Source: Streptomyces venezuelae
GTDB taxonomy: Bacteria > Actinomycetota > Actinomycetes > Streptomycetales > Streptomycetaceae
Assembly (NCBI RefSeq): GCF_008642295.1
Contig: NZ_CP029190.1
Location: 806,001-870,000 of the forward strand
Length of the DNA: 64,000 bases
Direction: 5' to 3'
Both the position numbers and the translations under genes were made by a program. Shown in pieces: positions 55,560 through 63,171 of this stretch. Numbering within the stretch: the first letter of the stretch is position 1; each line of letters opens with the position of its first letter. The notes below the pieces were generated by a model. It was not told the DNA's origin. It saw nothing but the letters and a program-made list of their open reading frames with translations, and searched no databases.

Positions 55560-57746
55560 TCAGACGAGGGGAACGGCGTCGGAGAGGGAGAGTGCGTGGA
55601 TGCGGTCCGGGGAGCCGGGGCGGGCGTAATACCAGCCCTGGGCGGTGTCGCAGCCCAGGGCGCGGAGCTGGGCGGCCTGGGCGCCGGTCTCGACTCCCTC
55701 GACGGTGACGGCCAGCGAAAGGCTGTGGGCCAGGGCGACTATGCCCTCCACGATCTTCACGTCCACGGGATCGGCCGGCAGGCGCTGCATGCTCTGGGTG
55801 AAGGAGCGGTCCAGCTTCAGCACGCTCACCGGGAGGCGGCGCAGATTGGCCAGGTTGGAATAGCCGGTGCCAAAATCGTCGAGGGCGATGTCCACGCCCA
55901 ACGCGGCGAGCCGGCGCAGCGGTTCGAGGAGTTCGTCGTCCGCTCCGATCAGAGCGGATTCGGTGACCTCCAGGCAGAGCGCGCCGGGGGCCAGCCCGGA
56001 GTTCTCCAGCACGGCCACCGTGTCGGCCACCAGGCCGGGGTGGTGGAGCTGGGTGGGCGAGAGGTTGACGTTGATCCGCAGGGGGCCGCCGTGTTCGCGC
56101 TGCCAGCTGCGGGCCTGGCGGACCGCCTCCTCCAGTACCCAGCGGCCCAGCGGGACGATCAGCCCGGTCCGTTCGGCGAGCGGGATGAAGCGGTCCGGGC
56201 CGAGCACTCCGTACTGCGGGTGCGACCAGCGGACCAGGGCCTCCGCGCCGTGCACGCTCCCGTCGTGCAGGTGCACCAGCGGCTGGTACTCGATGAAGAA
56301 CTCGCCCCGCTCCAGGGCGGCCGGCAGGGCGTTCGTCAGGCCGTGGCGGGTGATGGCCCGGGCGTCCGCCTCCGCATCGGCGAATTCGAAGCGGTTGCCG
56401 CCGGCCGCCTTGGCCCGGTACATGGTGATGTCGGCGCTGCGCAGCACCTCCGCCGGGGTGCGTTCGCCCGCCATGCCCTCGACGATGCCGATACTGCCGC
56501 GGACCGTCAGCTCCCGGCCCTCCAGGCGGATCGGGGTGGAGAGCGAAGACAGGATGCGGACGGCGAGGTCGGTGACCTTCCGTTCGGAGCCCGGGCCGGT
56601 GGTCAGGGCGACGAACTCGTCGCCGCCCAGGCGGGCCACCACCTCGCCGGGGCCGGTGGCGCAGCTCTGCAGCCGGTCCGCGACCTCCACCAGCAGCCGG
56701 TCCCCCGCCGAGTGGCCGAGGCTGTCGTTGACCGCCTTGAACCCGTCGAGGTCCAGATAGCAGAGGGCGAAATGGGTCCCCTCGACGGCGGCCAGGGCCT
56801 TCTCCAGCCGCTCGAAGAAGAGGGTCCGGTTGGGCAGGCCGGTGAGCGCATCGTGGGTGGCCTCGTAGCGGAGACGGAGGTTCAGCAGACGCCGCTCGGT
56901 GGTGTCCTCCATCAGGGCCAGCTGGTACTGCGGCCGGCCGTCGGCGTCACGCAGCAGGGACACCGTCAGATTGGTCCAGAGCACGGTGCCGTCATGCCGG
57001 TAGTACGGCTTCTCGACCCGGTAGTGCTCGCGCTCGCCACGGACCAGTTCGCCGTACATCTTCCAGATGTGCGGGGCGTCGTCGGGGTGCCCCCATTCGC
57101 TGACGTTGCGGCCCCGGACATGGCCCTCCAGGCCGCCGAACATGTGCAGCAGGGTGTCGTTGACCTCGAGGACGTTGCCTTCGAGGTCGGCGATGCCGAT
57201 GCCGATGGCGGCGCCCTCGAAGACCGCGCGGAAGCGGGCCTCGCTGGCGTGCAGGGCCTCCTGGGCATCCGTGCGGGCGGTCATCGCGGAGCGGGCGATG
57301 GCCTCCTGCTCGCTGAGGGTGCGCTCGCGCAGTGCGCGGGCGAAGCCGGCCGCGATGCCGTGCTGGAGGCGGGCGCAGCGGGCCCGGTAGTCCTCGGCCG
57401 TCTCGGCGTCGGCGCCCTCCGGTCCGCAGTACAGGACCAGATAGGCCTCGACCACGCCGAGGGTGCCGGCCAGCGCTTCCGGGTCGGTGCAGTGGACGGC
57501 GATCAGTTCGGCACCGATCCGCTGGCCGACGGCCGGATCGAAGGGTCGGGCGTGCAGGGCCTCGGCGAGGGTGCGGGCGAGCGGCAGGAGGTGCTGCTCG
57601 AACTCGGGCCGGGTCAGCGAGGTGGCCGTGACCGGGAAGATGGCCCTGCTCCAGATGGTGGCGAACCGCCCGATGCGGTCCTCCGAACCGCCGGGAACGG
57701 GATCGGCCGCCTGCACCGTCCCCGAGGTCTGCGCCGGAACTCTCAC
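55560..57746 (-). CDS. rmdA: PAS-GGDEF-EAL cyclic-di-GMP enzyme, probable RmdA
   Basis: This encodes 728 residues from a GTG that overlaps the upstream methyltransferase stop. An N-terminal helical region (1-160) precedes a PAS domain with PAC (about 165-285; ASEARFRAVFEGAAIGIGIA), an intact GGDEF (RLGGDEFVA) and an intact EAL (GAEALVRW) with DDFGTGYSNL and KLDRSF. Both cyclase and phosphodiesterase residues are present. No membrane segments are seen. Size and domain order fit RmdA of S. coelicolor, a developmental phosphodiesterase; that match is from memory and neighbourhood. Confidence 0.82.
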   Translation of the reverse strand: MRVPAQTSGTVQAADPVPGGSEDRIGRFATIWSRAIFPVTATSLTRPEFEQHLLPLARTLAEALHARPFDPAVGQRIGAELIAVHCTDPEALAGTLGVVEAYLVLYCGPEGADAETAEDYRARCARLQHGIAAGFARALRERTLSEQEAIARSAMTARTDAQEALHASEARFRAVFEGAAIGIGIADLEGNVLEVNDTLLHMFGGLEGHVRGRNVSEWGHPDDAPHIWKMYGELVRGEREHYRVEKPYYRHDGTVLWTNLTVSLLRDADGRPQYQLALMEDTTERRLLNLRLRYEATHDALTGLPNRTLFFERLEKALAAVEGTHFALCYLDLDGFKAVNDSLGHSAGDRLLVEVADRLQSCATGPGEVVARLGGDEFVALTTGPGSERKVTDLAVRILSSLSTPIRLEGRELTVRGSIGIVEGMAGERTPAEVLRSADITMYRAKAAGGNRFEFADAEADARAITRHGLTNALPAALERGEFFIEYQPLVHLHDGSVHGAEALVRWSHPQYGVLGPDRFIPLAERTGLIVPLGRWVLEEAVRQARSWQREHGGPLRINVNLSPTQLHHPGLVADTVAVLENSGLAPGALCLEVTESALIGADDELLEPLRRLAALGVDIALDDFGTGYSNLANLRRLPVSVLKLDRSFTQSMQRLPADPVDVKIVEGIVALAHSLSLAVTVEGVETGAQAAQLRALGCDTAQGWYYARPGSPDRIHALSLSDAVPLV

Positions 57747-58567
57747 GCCTTGCGTCCCACGCCACCGAAGCCCGAGAACGCATACGCGTCCTCCTCCTGC
57801 GGCTCGCCGTGCGCCGGGCCGTCCGGGCGCCAGTTGGGCATCGGCACCAGTCCCGGTTCCAGGAGCTCGAACCCGTCGAAGAAGCCGCTGATCTCGGGGC
57901 CGGTGCGCATGACGAGGGGGTTGCGGATGTCCCGGTAGACGCCGACGACCCCGCCGGCCACCTCCTGGGTGAGCGGGATGCCCTCGTAGGAGGCGTGGGT
58001 GAGGATGAGCAGGCTGCCGGGGGCGAGCGCCTCGCGCAGTTCGGCGACCGCCGCGTACGGCTCGTCCTCGTCCTCCAGGAAGTGCAGGACGGCGACCAGC
58101 AGGAGGGCGACGGGCCGGTCGAGGTCCAGCAGGCCGGCGACCTCGGGGCTGGTGAGGATGTCCTGCGGCTTGCGGAGATCGGCCGCGGCGATGGCGGTCC
58201 GGTCGTCTCCGGCGAGGACGGCCTGGCTGTGGGCGACGGCCACCGGGTCGTGGTCGACGTAGACCACCCGCGCCTCGGGGTCGGCGGCCTGGGCCACCTC
58301 GTGCACATTGCCGAAGGTGGGGATGCCGGAGCCGATGTCCAGGAACTGGCTGATGCCCTCGGCGGCGGCGTGCCGCACGGCCCGGCGCATGAATGCCCGG
58401 TTGGCCTGCATGATCTTGGGGAGGCCCGGCATGAATTCCATGGCGCGGCGGGCCGCCTGGCGGTCCACCTCGAAATTGTGCGATCCGCCCAGGTAGTAAT
58501 CGTAGATGCGGGACACGCTCGGCACCGATATGTCGATACCTGCCGGGGCCCAGGCGGGGCGCTCCAT
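57743..58567 (-). CDS. SAM-dependent methyltransferase, Methyltransf_19 (DUF574) family
   Basis: This encodes 274 residues. ATG 58567 is chosen for GGAGG at 5-base spacing; an in-frame ATG at 58642 adds 25 residues. IYDYYLGGSHNFEVDRQAAR, FLDIGSGIPTFGNVHEV and VVYVDHDPVAVAHSQA are the DUF574 pattern, shared with the protein at 40511-41335. It is coupled by a GTGA overlap to the cyclic-di-GMP enzyme, suggesting a joint role. The substrate is unknown. Confidence 0.85.
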   Translation of the reverse strand: MERPAWAPAGIDISVPSVSRIYDYYLGGSHNFEVDRQAARRAMEFMPGLPKIMQANRAFMRRAVRHAAAEGISQFLDIGSGIPTFGNVHEVAQAADPEARVVYVDHDPVAVAHSQAVLAGDDRTAIAAADLRKPQDILTSPEVAGLLDLDRPVALLLVAVLHFLEDEDEPYAAVAELREALAPGSLLILTHASYEGIPLTQEVAGGVVGVYRDIRNPLVMRTGPEISGFFDGFELLEPGLVPMPNWRPDGPAHGEPQEEDAYAFSGFGGVGRKA

Positions 58568-58894
58568 CGGGGCCTCCAGGATGTCGTCGATGGTCTGGTC
58601 CAGGTTGGTCGGACTGCTGTCCGAGCCGAATGTACTGATCATTTCCCAACAGGGCGAGCAAAAGCGGAAATTGGCGGTCCGTTCTTCGTCACACACCAAA
58701 GCGCTCCGCGGCCCCCGAGGGGCCACCTCATCAAGGATTGATCGAAACCGACAAATCCCTTTTGGGAAATGGACGATGAAGGATCATGCGCGGTCGATCG
58801 CTGGCTCAAACCTCTACGGTCCGATCTCCGCCCGTTCAGGCGAACCCCGGCCGCTCCGGGCGTGCGCGGTGACGTCCTGGCCCATGCTCGCCGC
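58568..58894. other. Divergent gap before the proline-rich protein gene
   Basis: This is 327 bases containing alternative upstream starts for both flanking genes (58642 minus strand; ATG 58769 plus strand). The stretch 58630-58780 is less GC-rich and likely holds both promoters. No clear -35/-10 pair was found. Confidence 0.3.
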
Positions 58895-59608
58895 GTGAAG
58901 AGAGCCTTGACCAGGCGTCTGCCGGCGATCACGGTCCTGCTGTGGGCAGCCCTGTCCACGGTGCCCGCCGTGGCCGATAGCTGCGCCTACGCGACCGTCG
59001 ATTCCGGGACCGGTGGAACGGCCCGAACCCTGGTCGCGGTCGCCGGAAACGGCGGCCGGGGCGGAGGTCACGGACACGGACATGGTGGCGGACATCACGG
59101 CGGACATCACGGTGGCCATCACGGCGGGCACCACGGCCGCCCCCACTGCCCTCCGCCGCCTCCCCCGCCGCCCTGCCCCACTCCGACCCCCAAGCCGACG
59201 CCCACCCCGACCCCCACTCCGACCCCGACCCCGAAGCCCACGCCGACTCCGAAGCCCACGCCCACCCCGCCACCGAAGCCCACTCCCCCGGCCCCGCCCA
59301 AGCCCGCGCCGGAGCCCCCGCCGAAGCCGGCCCCGAAGCCCCCGCCGCCGCCCGCGCCGGCTCCCAGGCCGACCCCGGCGTTCCGGACACCCGCACCACC
59401 GCCGCCACCGCGGCCCGCGCCGCCCCGGCCCATGACGACCCCGCCGCCGGTGGTGATCGCGCGGCCCGCACCCGTGGCCGTGGCCCGGCCCGCGTACCGC
59501 CCGCCGACCCGCAAGAAGCCCGTGGAGCACCGGATTTCCCCGGTGACCTTCACCCTGCTGGCCACCGCGCCCGCGGTGTTCGCCATCGTCGCGCTGCGCC
59601 CGCGCTGA
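58895..59608 (+). CDS. Secreted His/Gly- and Pro/Thr-rich protein with C-terminal membrane anchor
   Basis: This encodes 237 residues from GTG 58895, chosen because a signal peptide (ALTRRLPAITVLLWAALSTV) follows it; ATG 58769 would add 42 residues. After cleavage comes a Gly/His block with GGHHGGHHGG repeats that could bind metal ions, then about 120 residues of PTPTPKP- and PPPP-type repeats like a cell-wall-spanning stalk. A C-terminal hydrophobic segment is followed by RPR. It is probably a surface protein anchored in membrane or wall; the sortase gene lies 3 kb away. Confidence 0.65.
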   Translation: MKRALTRRLPAITVLLWAALSTVPAVADSCAYATVDSGTGGTARTLVAVAGNGGRGGGHGHGHGGGHHGGHHGGHHGGHHGRPHCPPPPPPPPCPTPTPKPTPTPTPTPTPTPKPTPTPKPTPTPPPKPTPPAPPKPAPEPPPKPAPKPPPPPAPAPRPTPAFRTPAPPPPPRPAPPRPMTTPPPVVIARPAPVAVARPAYRPPTRKKPVEHRISPVTFTLLATAPAVFAIVALRPR

Positions 59609-59684
59609 CCTTGCCCGCGGCTGCCCCTGTGTGTGCCGTTCCCCCCGTGTCCCCTGTGTTCCTGCGTGACCTCTTGGAGTCCAG

Positions 59685-60455
59685 TTGTCGGAATGGCTCG
59701 TCCTGTCGCTCGCGATGGCCGCGGCCTGCGCCGTGGTGCTGTCCATCGCGTTCTTCAACCACCGGCGGATCGGCGAAGACGACGATCCCAACGAAACCCC
59801 GGACGTCATCGAGTACATGACGATGATGATCGGCGTGATCTACGCGATCGTCCTCGGCCTGGCGATCGCCGGCGTCTGGGAGGCCCGGGGCGGCGCCCAG
59901 GAGTACGTACGCCAGGAGGCCCAGGCCCTGCACGAGGTCAGCATCCGCTCCCAGGTCTACCCCGAGGAGGTGCGGACCAGGATCCGCTCCGATGTCGATG
60001 CCTATGTGACGTACGTGGTCGGAACCGAATGGAAGGAGATGGCCGAGTCGGGCCTGGTCACCGACAAGGGCACCGAACTGCTGGAACGTATCCGCCGTGA
60101 TGTCACCGACTACCAGCCGCAGACCGACCACGAGGGCCAGGCCTACCAGCCCCTGGTCGACCAGGTCGCAGCGGCCGACGACGCGCGCAGCGGCCGGGCG
60201 CAGAGCGCCGGGGCCACCATGCCCGGGGTGGTGTGGTTCGGCCTGATCATCGGCGCCCTGGTCACGGTCGGCATGATCTTCGCCCTGCAGATCCGGCGTT
60301 CCTTCCGGGAGCTCGTACTGGCCGGCCTGTTCAGTGCGCTGATCGCCTTCCTGCTCTTCCTGATCTGGGACTTCGACGCCCCGTTCAGCCGGGGCATCGC
60401 AGCCACCGCCGAACCCTTCCTCCAGCAGTTCCCGCATCTGGAACTGGGCGGCTGA
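59685..60455 (+). CDS. DUF4239 (bestrophin-like) membrane protein
   Basis: This encodes 256 residues from a TTG with GGAG upstream. Four hydrophobic helices (about 4-24, 48-66, 185-205, 210-230) surround a charged middle domain that faces one side of the membrane, the layout of the DUF4239/bestrophin-like family. Channel activity is suggested for the clan but not established for this protein. It lies 76 bases after the proline-rich protein gene and may share its transcript. Confidence 0.75.
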   Translation: MSEWLVLSLAMAAACAVVLSIAFFNHRRIGEDDDPNETPDVIEYMTMMIGVIYAIVLGLAIAGVWEARGGAQEYVRQEAQALHEVSIRSQVYPEEVRTRIRSDVDAYVTYVVGTEWKEMAESGLVTDKGTELLERIRRDVTDYQPQTDHEGQAYQPLVDQVAAADDARSGRAQSAGATMPGVVWFGLIIGALVTVGMIFALQIRRSFRELVLAGLFSALIAFLLFLIWDFDAPFSRGIAATAEPFLQQFPHLELGG

Positions 60456-60474
60456 CCGACCGTCGTGCGCACCC

Positions 60475-60503
60475 GCCCGGCCCCGCCCAAACGGTGGCCG
60501 GGC
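60475..60503 (+). terminator. Possible terminator hairpin
   Basis: An 8-bp stem GCCCGGCC/GGCCGGGC with a 13-base loop lies 20 bases after the DUF4239 gene. Confidence 0.35.
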
Positions 60504-60538
60504 TCCGCGTCCCCGGTTCGGCGGACAACAATGCCCCA

Positions 60539-60582
60539 TTCGCCCGGTCCTGATCGCGAGTGCCGACGGACCCACCTAGCGT
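60539..60582 (+). promoter_or_regulatory. Candidate promoter element shared with the sortase gene
   Basis: TTCGCC (60539-60544) and TAGCGT (60577-60582) are 32 bases apart. The same pair with the same spacing occurs at 62279-62322 before the sortase gene. TAGCGT may be the -10; a standard -35 is not visible. Confidence 0.35.
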
Positions 60583-60658
60583 GGCGGACATCGAGGTGCA
60601 CCACCCCCCACGTGCGGAAACCATTCCGCAGCTGCTCCTCGGGGATCCGGAGACAACG

Positions 60659-61414
60659 ATGGCTGCGATACGTACCTCCGCAACAGCCCTGCTGGCCGTC
60701 TGCGCCACGGCCGCCGCGGGCGCCGTCCTCGTCCTGAGCACGTCCGCCACCGGCCCGGACACTGCTCCCGCCGGAGGGCCACCGGGCGCACCCAAGGTCA
60801 CCTCGTTCGGCTTCGCCATCATCCCCTCGACGGTCGAGCCGGGCGGCAGCACGGCACTTTCGGTCACCGCCTGCGATGCCGCCTTCGCCACCGTCTCCTC
60901 CGGAGTCTTCGACTCCGTGAGCATCCCGCGCGGCCAGACCGTCCGTGTCACCATCGACCGGGACGCCCGCCGCGGAGCGCAGTACTCCGTCTCCTTCACC
61001 TGCAACGGCGAGACCGGATCCGCGGATCTCACCATCGCCGGCGGGGACAGCTCGCCCACGGCCCGGTCCACCGCCACCGAGCGGCCCGCCGCGAACGCCC
61101 TGCCCCGCAGGACCACGAGCCTCACGGACACCACGGACACCACGGACACGACGGACACCTCGCGCGCGACCGGCACCATGAGGACCACCGCCACCACCGG
61201 CACCACGCGCACCACCGGCATCGGCATCGGCGCCGGGACCGCCACCTCGGGCGCCACCCTCGGGGTGCGCGGCGGGATCGGCGGCAGTGTGGCCGGCCTG
61301 GACCTCGTCGAGATCGGCGCCGGTGCCTCGCTCGTTCTGATCGCGACGGCCGGTATCGCCTACGCGGTCCACCGCCGCAACACCAGCCCCGCAGGCCCCA
61401 CCCGCAAGCACTGA
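60659..61414 (+). CDS. Secreted protein with C-terminal transmembrane anchor, possible sortase partner
   Basis: This encodes 251 residues; ATG 60659 has CCGGAG upstream. A signal peptide (residues 1-27) precedes a beta-rich domain with two cysteines (SVTACDAAF, FTCNGET), then a Thr/Asp repeat (DTTDTTDTTDT) and Gly-rich linker. A C-terminal helix (VEIGAGASLVLIATAGIAYA) is followed by a basic tail VHRRN. The tail layout is like that of the protein at 61518-62018. No LPxTG motif is present, so sorting by the nearby sortase is only suggested by location. Confidence 0.65.
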   Translation: MAAIRTSATALLAVCATAAAGAVLVLSTSATGPDTAPAGGPPGAPKVTSFGFAIIPSTVEPGGSTALSVTACDAAFATVSSGVFDSVSIPRGQTVRVTIDRDARRGAQYSVSFTCNGETGSADLTIAGGDSSPTARSTATERPAANALPRRTTSLTDTTDTTDTTDTSRATGTMRTTATTGTTRTTGIGIGAGTATSGATLGVRGGIGGSVAGLDLVEIGAGASLVLIATAGIAYAVHRRNTSPAGPTRKH

Positions 61415-61438
61415 CCCACAGCCCCGGAACCAGCCCCG

Positions 61439-61490
61439 GAACCGCCGGTCGCCCCGAGTCCTGGCCAGGACTCGGGGCGACCGGCGGTTC
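61439..61490. terminator. Long bidirectional terminator hairpin
   Basis: A perfect 26-base inverted repeat meets at its centre (61464/61465), between convergent genes. Confidence 0.8.
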
Positions 61491-61517
61491 GAGCTCCGAC
61501 CGGGGAGGTCCGTCCGG

Positions 61518-62018
61518 TCAGGCCCGGCCGCGGGCCGGGCGGTGACGGCGCATCAGGTGGATGCCCGCACCGAGGGCGGCGGTACCCACGAGGCCCGCGC
61601 CGATGACGGTTTCGGTGGCGGACGGGCCGAAGGAACCGCCGATGCCGCCCTGAGCCCCGTTGCCGGAGAGCACCCGGAAGTTGTGGGTCGCAATGAGATC
61701 GCTGTCGTTGCACCTGACGTGCAGGGTGTGGGTGCCGGGCGAGGCGTGGTTGAAGATGCGGACGGTGGCGAAGCCGACGGTCCCGGCGGACAGGTTGGCC
61801 GGCGAAAAGTTGCCGGGAGAGCTGACGGTGCCCCCGTGGCCACAGCCGGAGGCGCTCACCTGCATGGTGGAGCCCTGGTGCACGGAGAACGGGTTGACCG
61901 AGACATTGGCCGGCCCGCGGCCCCCCTGGCCGCCCGGGTTCGCTGTGGCGAATGGGGTGCTGAGCCCGACGGCAGCGATGGCCGCCGCGGTCACGGTGAG
62001 AGCGCGAAAGGCACGCAT
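61518..62018 (-). CDS. Secreted protein with C-terminal transmembrane anchor
   Basis: This encodes 166 residues; ATG 62018 has GGAGG at 6-base spacing. A signal peptide ends near residue 26 (FATANPGG). A beta domain with two cysteines (SASGCGHGG, LHVRCNDS) follows, then a Gly-rich linker and a C-terminal helix with basic tail (LMRRHRPARGRA). It resembles the protein at 60659-61414 in layout and probably shares its role. No classical sorting signal is seen. Confidence 0.65.
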   Translation of the reverse strand: MRAFRALTVTAAAIAAVGLSTPFATANPGGQGGRGPANVSVNPFSVHQGSTMQVSASGCGHGGTVSSPGNFSPANLSAGTVGFATVRIFNHASPGTHTLHVRCNDSDLIATHNFRVLSGNGAQGGIGGSFGPSATETVIGAGLVGTAALGAGIHLMRRHRPARGRA

Positions 62019-62414
62019 GGTGGAACCTCCAGCGGGAAGCGCCCCAGAGCGGTGGCCCGGGATGATCGACGAGAACGCCTCCCACGTCGAACCCTCGGGG
62101 CACCTCGCAACCAGCGCATTTCCGGCTTTGGTCCGCCCGGTTGACCGACACGCCGAGCGGCGCGCGGCCGGGCCGACGGATCCGCAGGTCACGGGCCGTC
62201 AGACATTTATGTGACGATTACCTGGATGGGCGCACCCCTTACGGCCCCGCAGTCCGCCCATCGGCGCCCCGCCACCCGTTCGCCTTCCACCTCTCGCCGT
62301 CCCGCCGCGGCACCCTTAGCGTGCGTGAACAAGAGCGCTGTCGGAAATCCAGCACAGCAGCGCCGGGGTGGGGACAGGAACGCGGGCCGGGACCCCCGCG
62401 TCGGGAAGGGAACA
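62019..62414. other. 396-base divergent intergenic region
   Basis: It holds the promoters of the small anchored protein (minus) and the sortase (plus). The TTCGCC/TAGCGT pair at 62279-62322 is the only candidate element found. No small gene with a ribosome site was seen. Confidence 0.4.
62279..62322 (+). promoter_or_regulatory. Candidate promoter element before the sortase gene
   Basis: TTCGCC (62279-62284) and TAGCGT (62317-62322) are 32 bases apart, the same arrangement as at 60539-60582, and both -10 candidates are followed by G. This hints at co-regulation of the two genes. Confidence 0.35.
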
Positions 62415-63077
62415 ATGATCATCGAGGACGAGCCGCCACCGAGGAGGCGCTCCCCCTGGGGCGTCATCGCCCTGGTCTTGCTCACCGGCCTCGCCATGAT
62501 GCGGAACGGGTCGAACGTCGACGAAGGCCCGCCGCAGCCGACCGCAGCCGCCGCCGTGAAGGTGACCGCCGATCAACTGCCCGCGGAACCGCCCCGGGCA
62601 CAGCCCGGGCTGGAACTGCTGGAGCACTCCTCCGTCCAGCGGGTCCGTATCCCGTCCATCAGCGTGGACGCACCGGTGATGACGGTGGGACTCGACGCCG
62701 AGGGATGGATCGATGCGCCGCCGGCCCAGGACGCGAACCTGGCCGGCTGGTACCTGAACGGGATCTCGCCCGGCCAGCAGGGCTCCGCGGTGATCGTCGG
62801 CCATGTCGACAATGCGCAGGGCCCGGCGGTGTTCTACGGCCTGGGCTCGGTGCGCAAGGGCCACCGCATCGAGGTGGAGCGGTACGACGGGCGCACCGCG
62901 GTGTTCGAGGTGTACGGCGTGGAGGTGTTCTCCAAGGAGTCCTTCCCCGGAGCCCGGGTGTACGGGGACACCGGGCACGCCGAGCTCCGCGTGATCACCT
63001 GCGGCGGCGGCTACTCCAAGGCCAAGGGCTACGACGGAAACGTGGTGGTGTTCGCGCGGATGGTGGCGGCCCGCTGA
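62415..63077 (+). CDS. Class F sortase
   Basis: This encodes 220 residues; ATG 62415 has GGAAGGGAA upstream. One N-terminal transmembrane helix (WGVIALVLLTGLAMM) is followed by the sortase barrel. The catalytic histidine is in VIVGHVDN and the cysteine in RVITCGGG; an arginine in VVFARMV completes the usual set. Class F (SrtF) enzymes of actinobacteria attach or process surface proteins; their sorting motifs are poorly defined. Flanking secreted proteins with C-terminal helices are candidate substrates. Confidence 0.88.
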   Translation: MIIEDEPPPRRRSPWGVIALVLLTGLAMMRNGSNVDEGPPQPTAAAAVKVTADQLPAEPPRAQPGLELLEHSSVQRVRIPSISVDAPVMTVGLDAEGWIDAPPAQDANLAGWYLNGISPGQQGSAVIVGHVDNAQGPAVFYGLGSVRKGHRIEVERYDGRTAVFEVYGVEVFSKESFPGARVYGDTGHAELRVITCGGGYSKAKGYDGNVVVFARMVAAR

Positions 63078-63171
63078 GCGACGGCGGGGCGGGCACCCTC
63101 CCGGGCGCCCGCCCCGGCCCCGCGGCCCCCGGCCCGCCCGCGCGGGCCGCCCCCCGGCCCACCGTTGCAGG

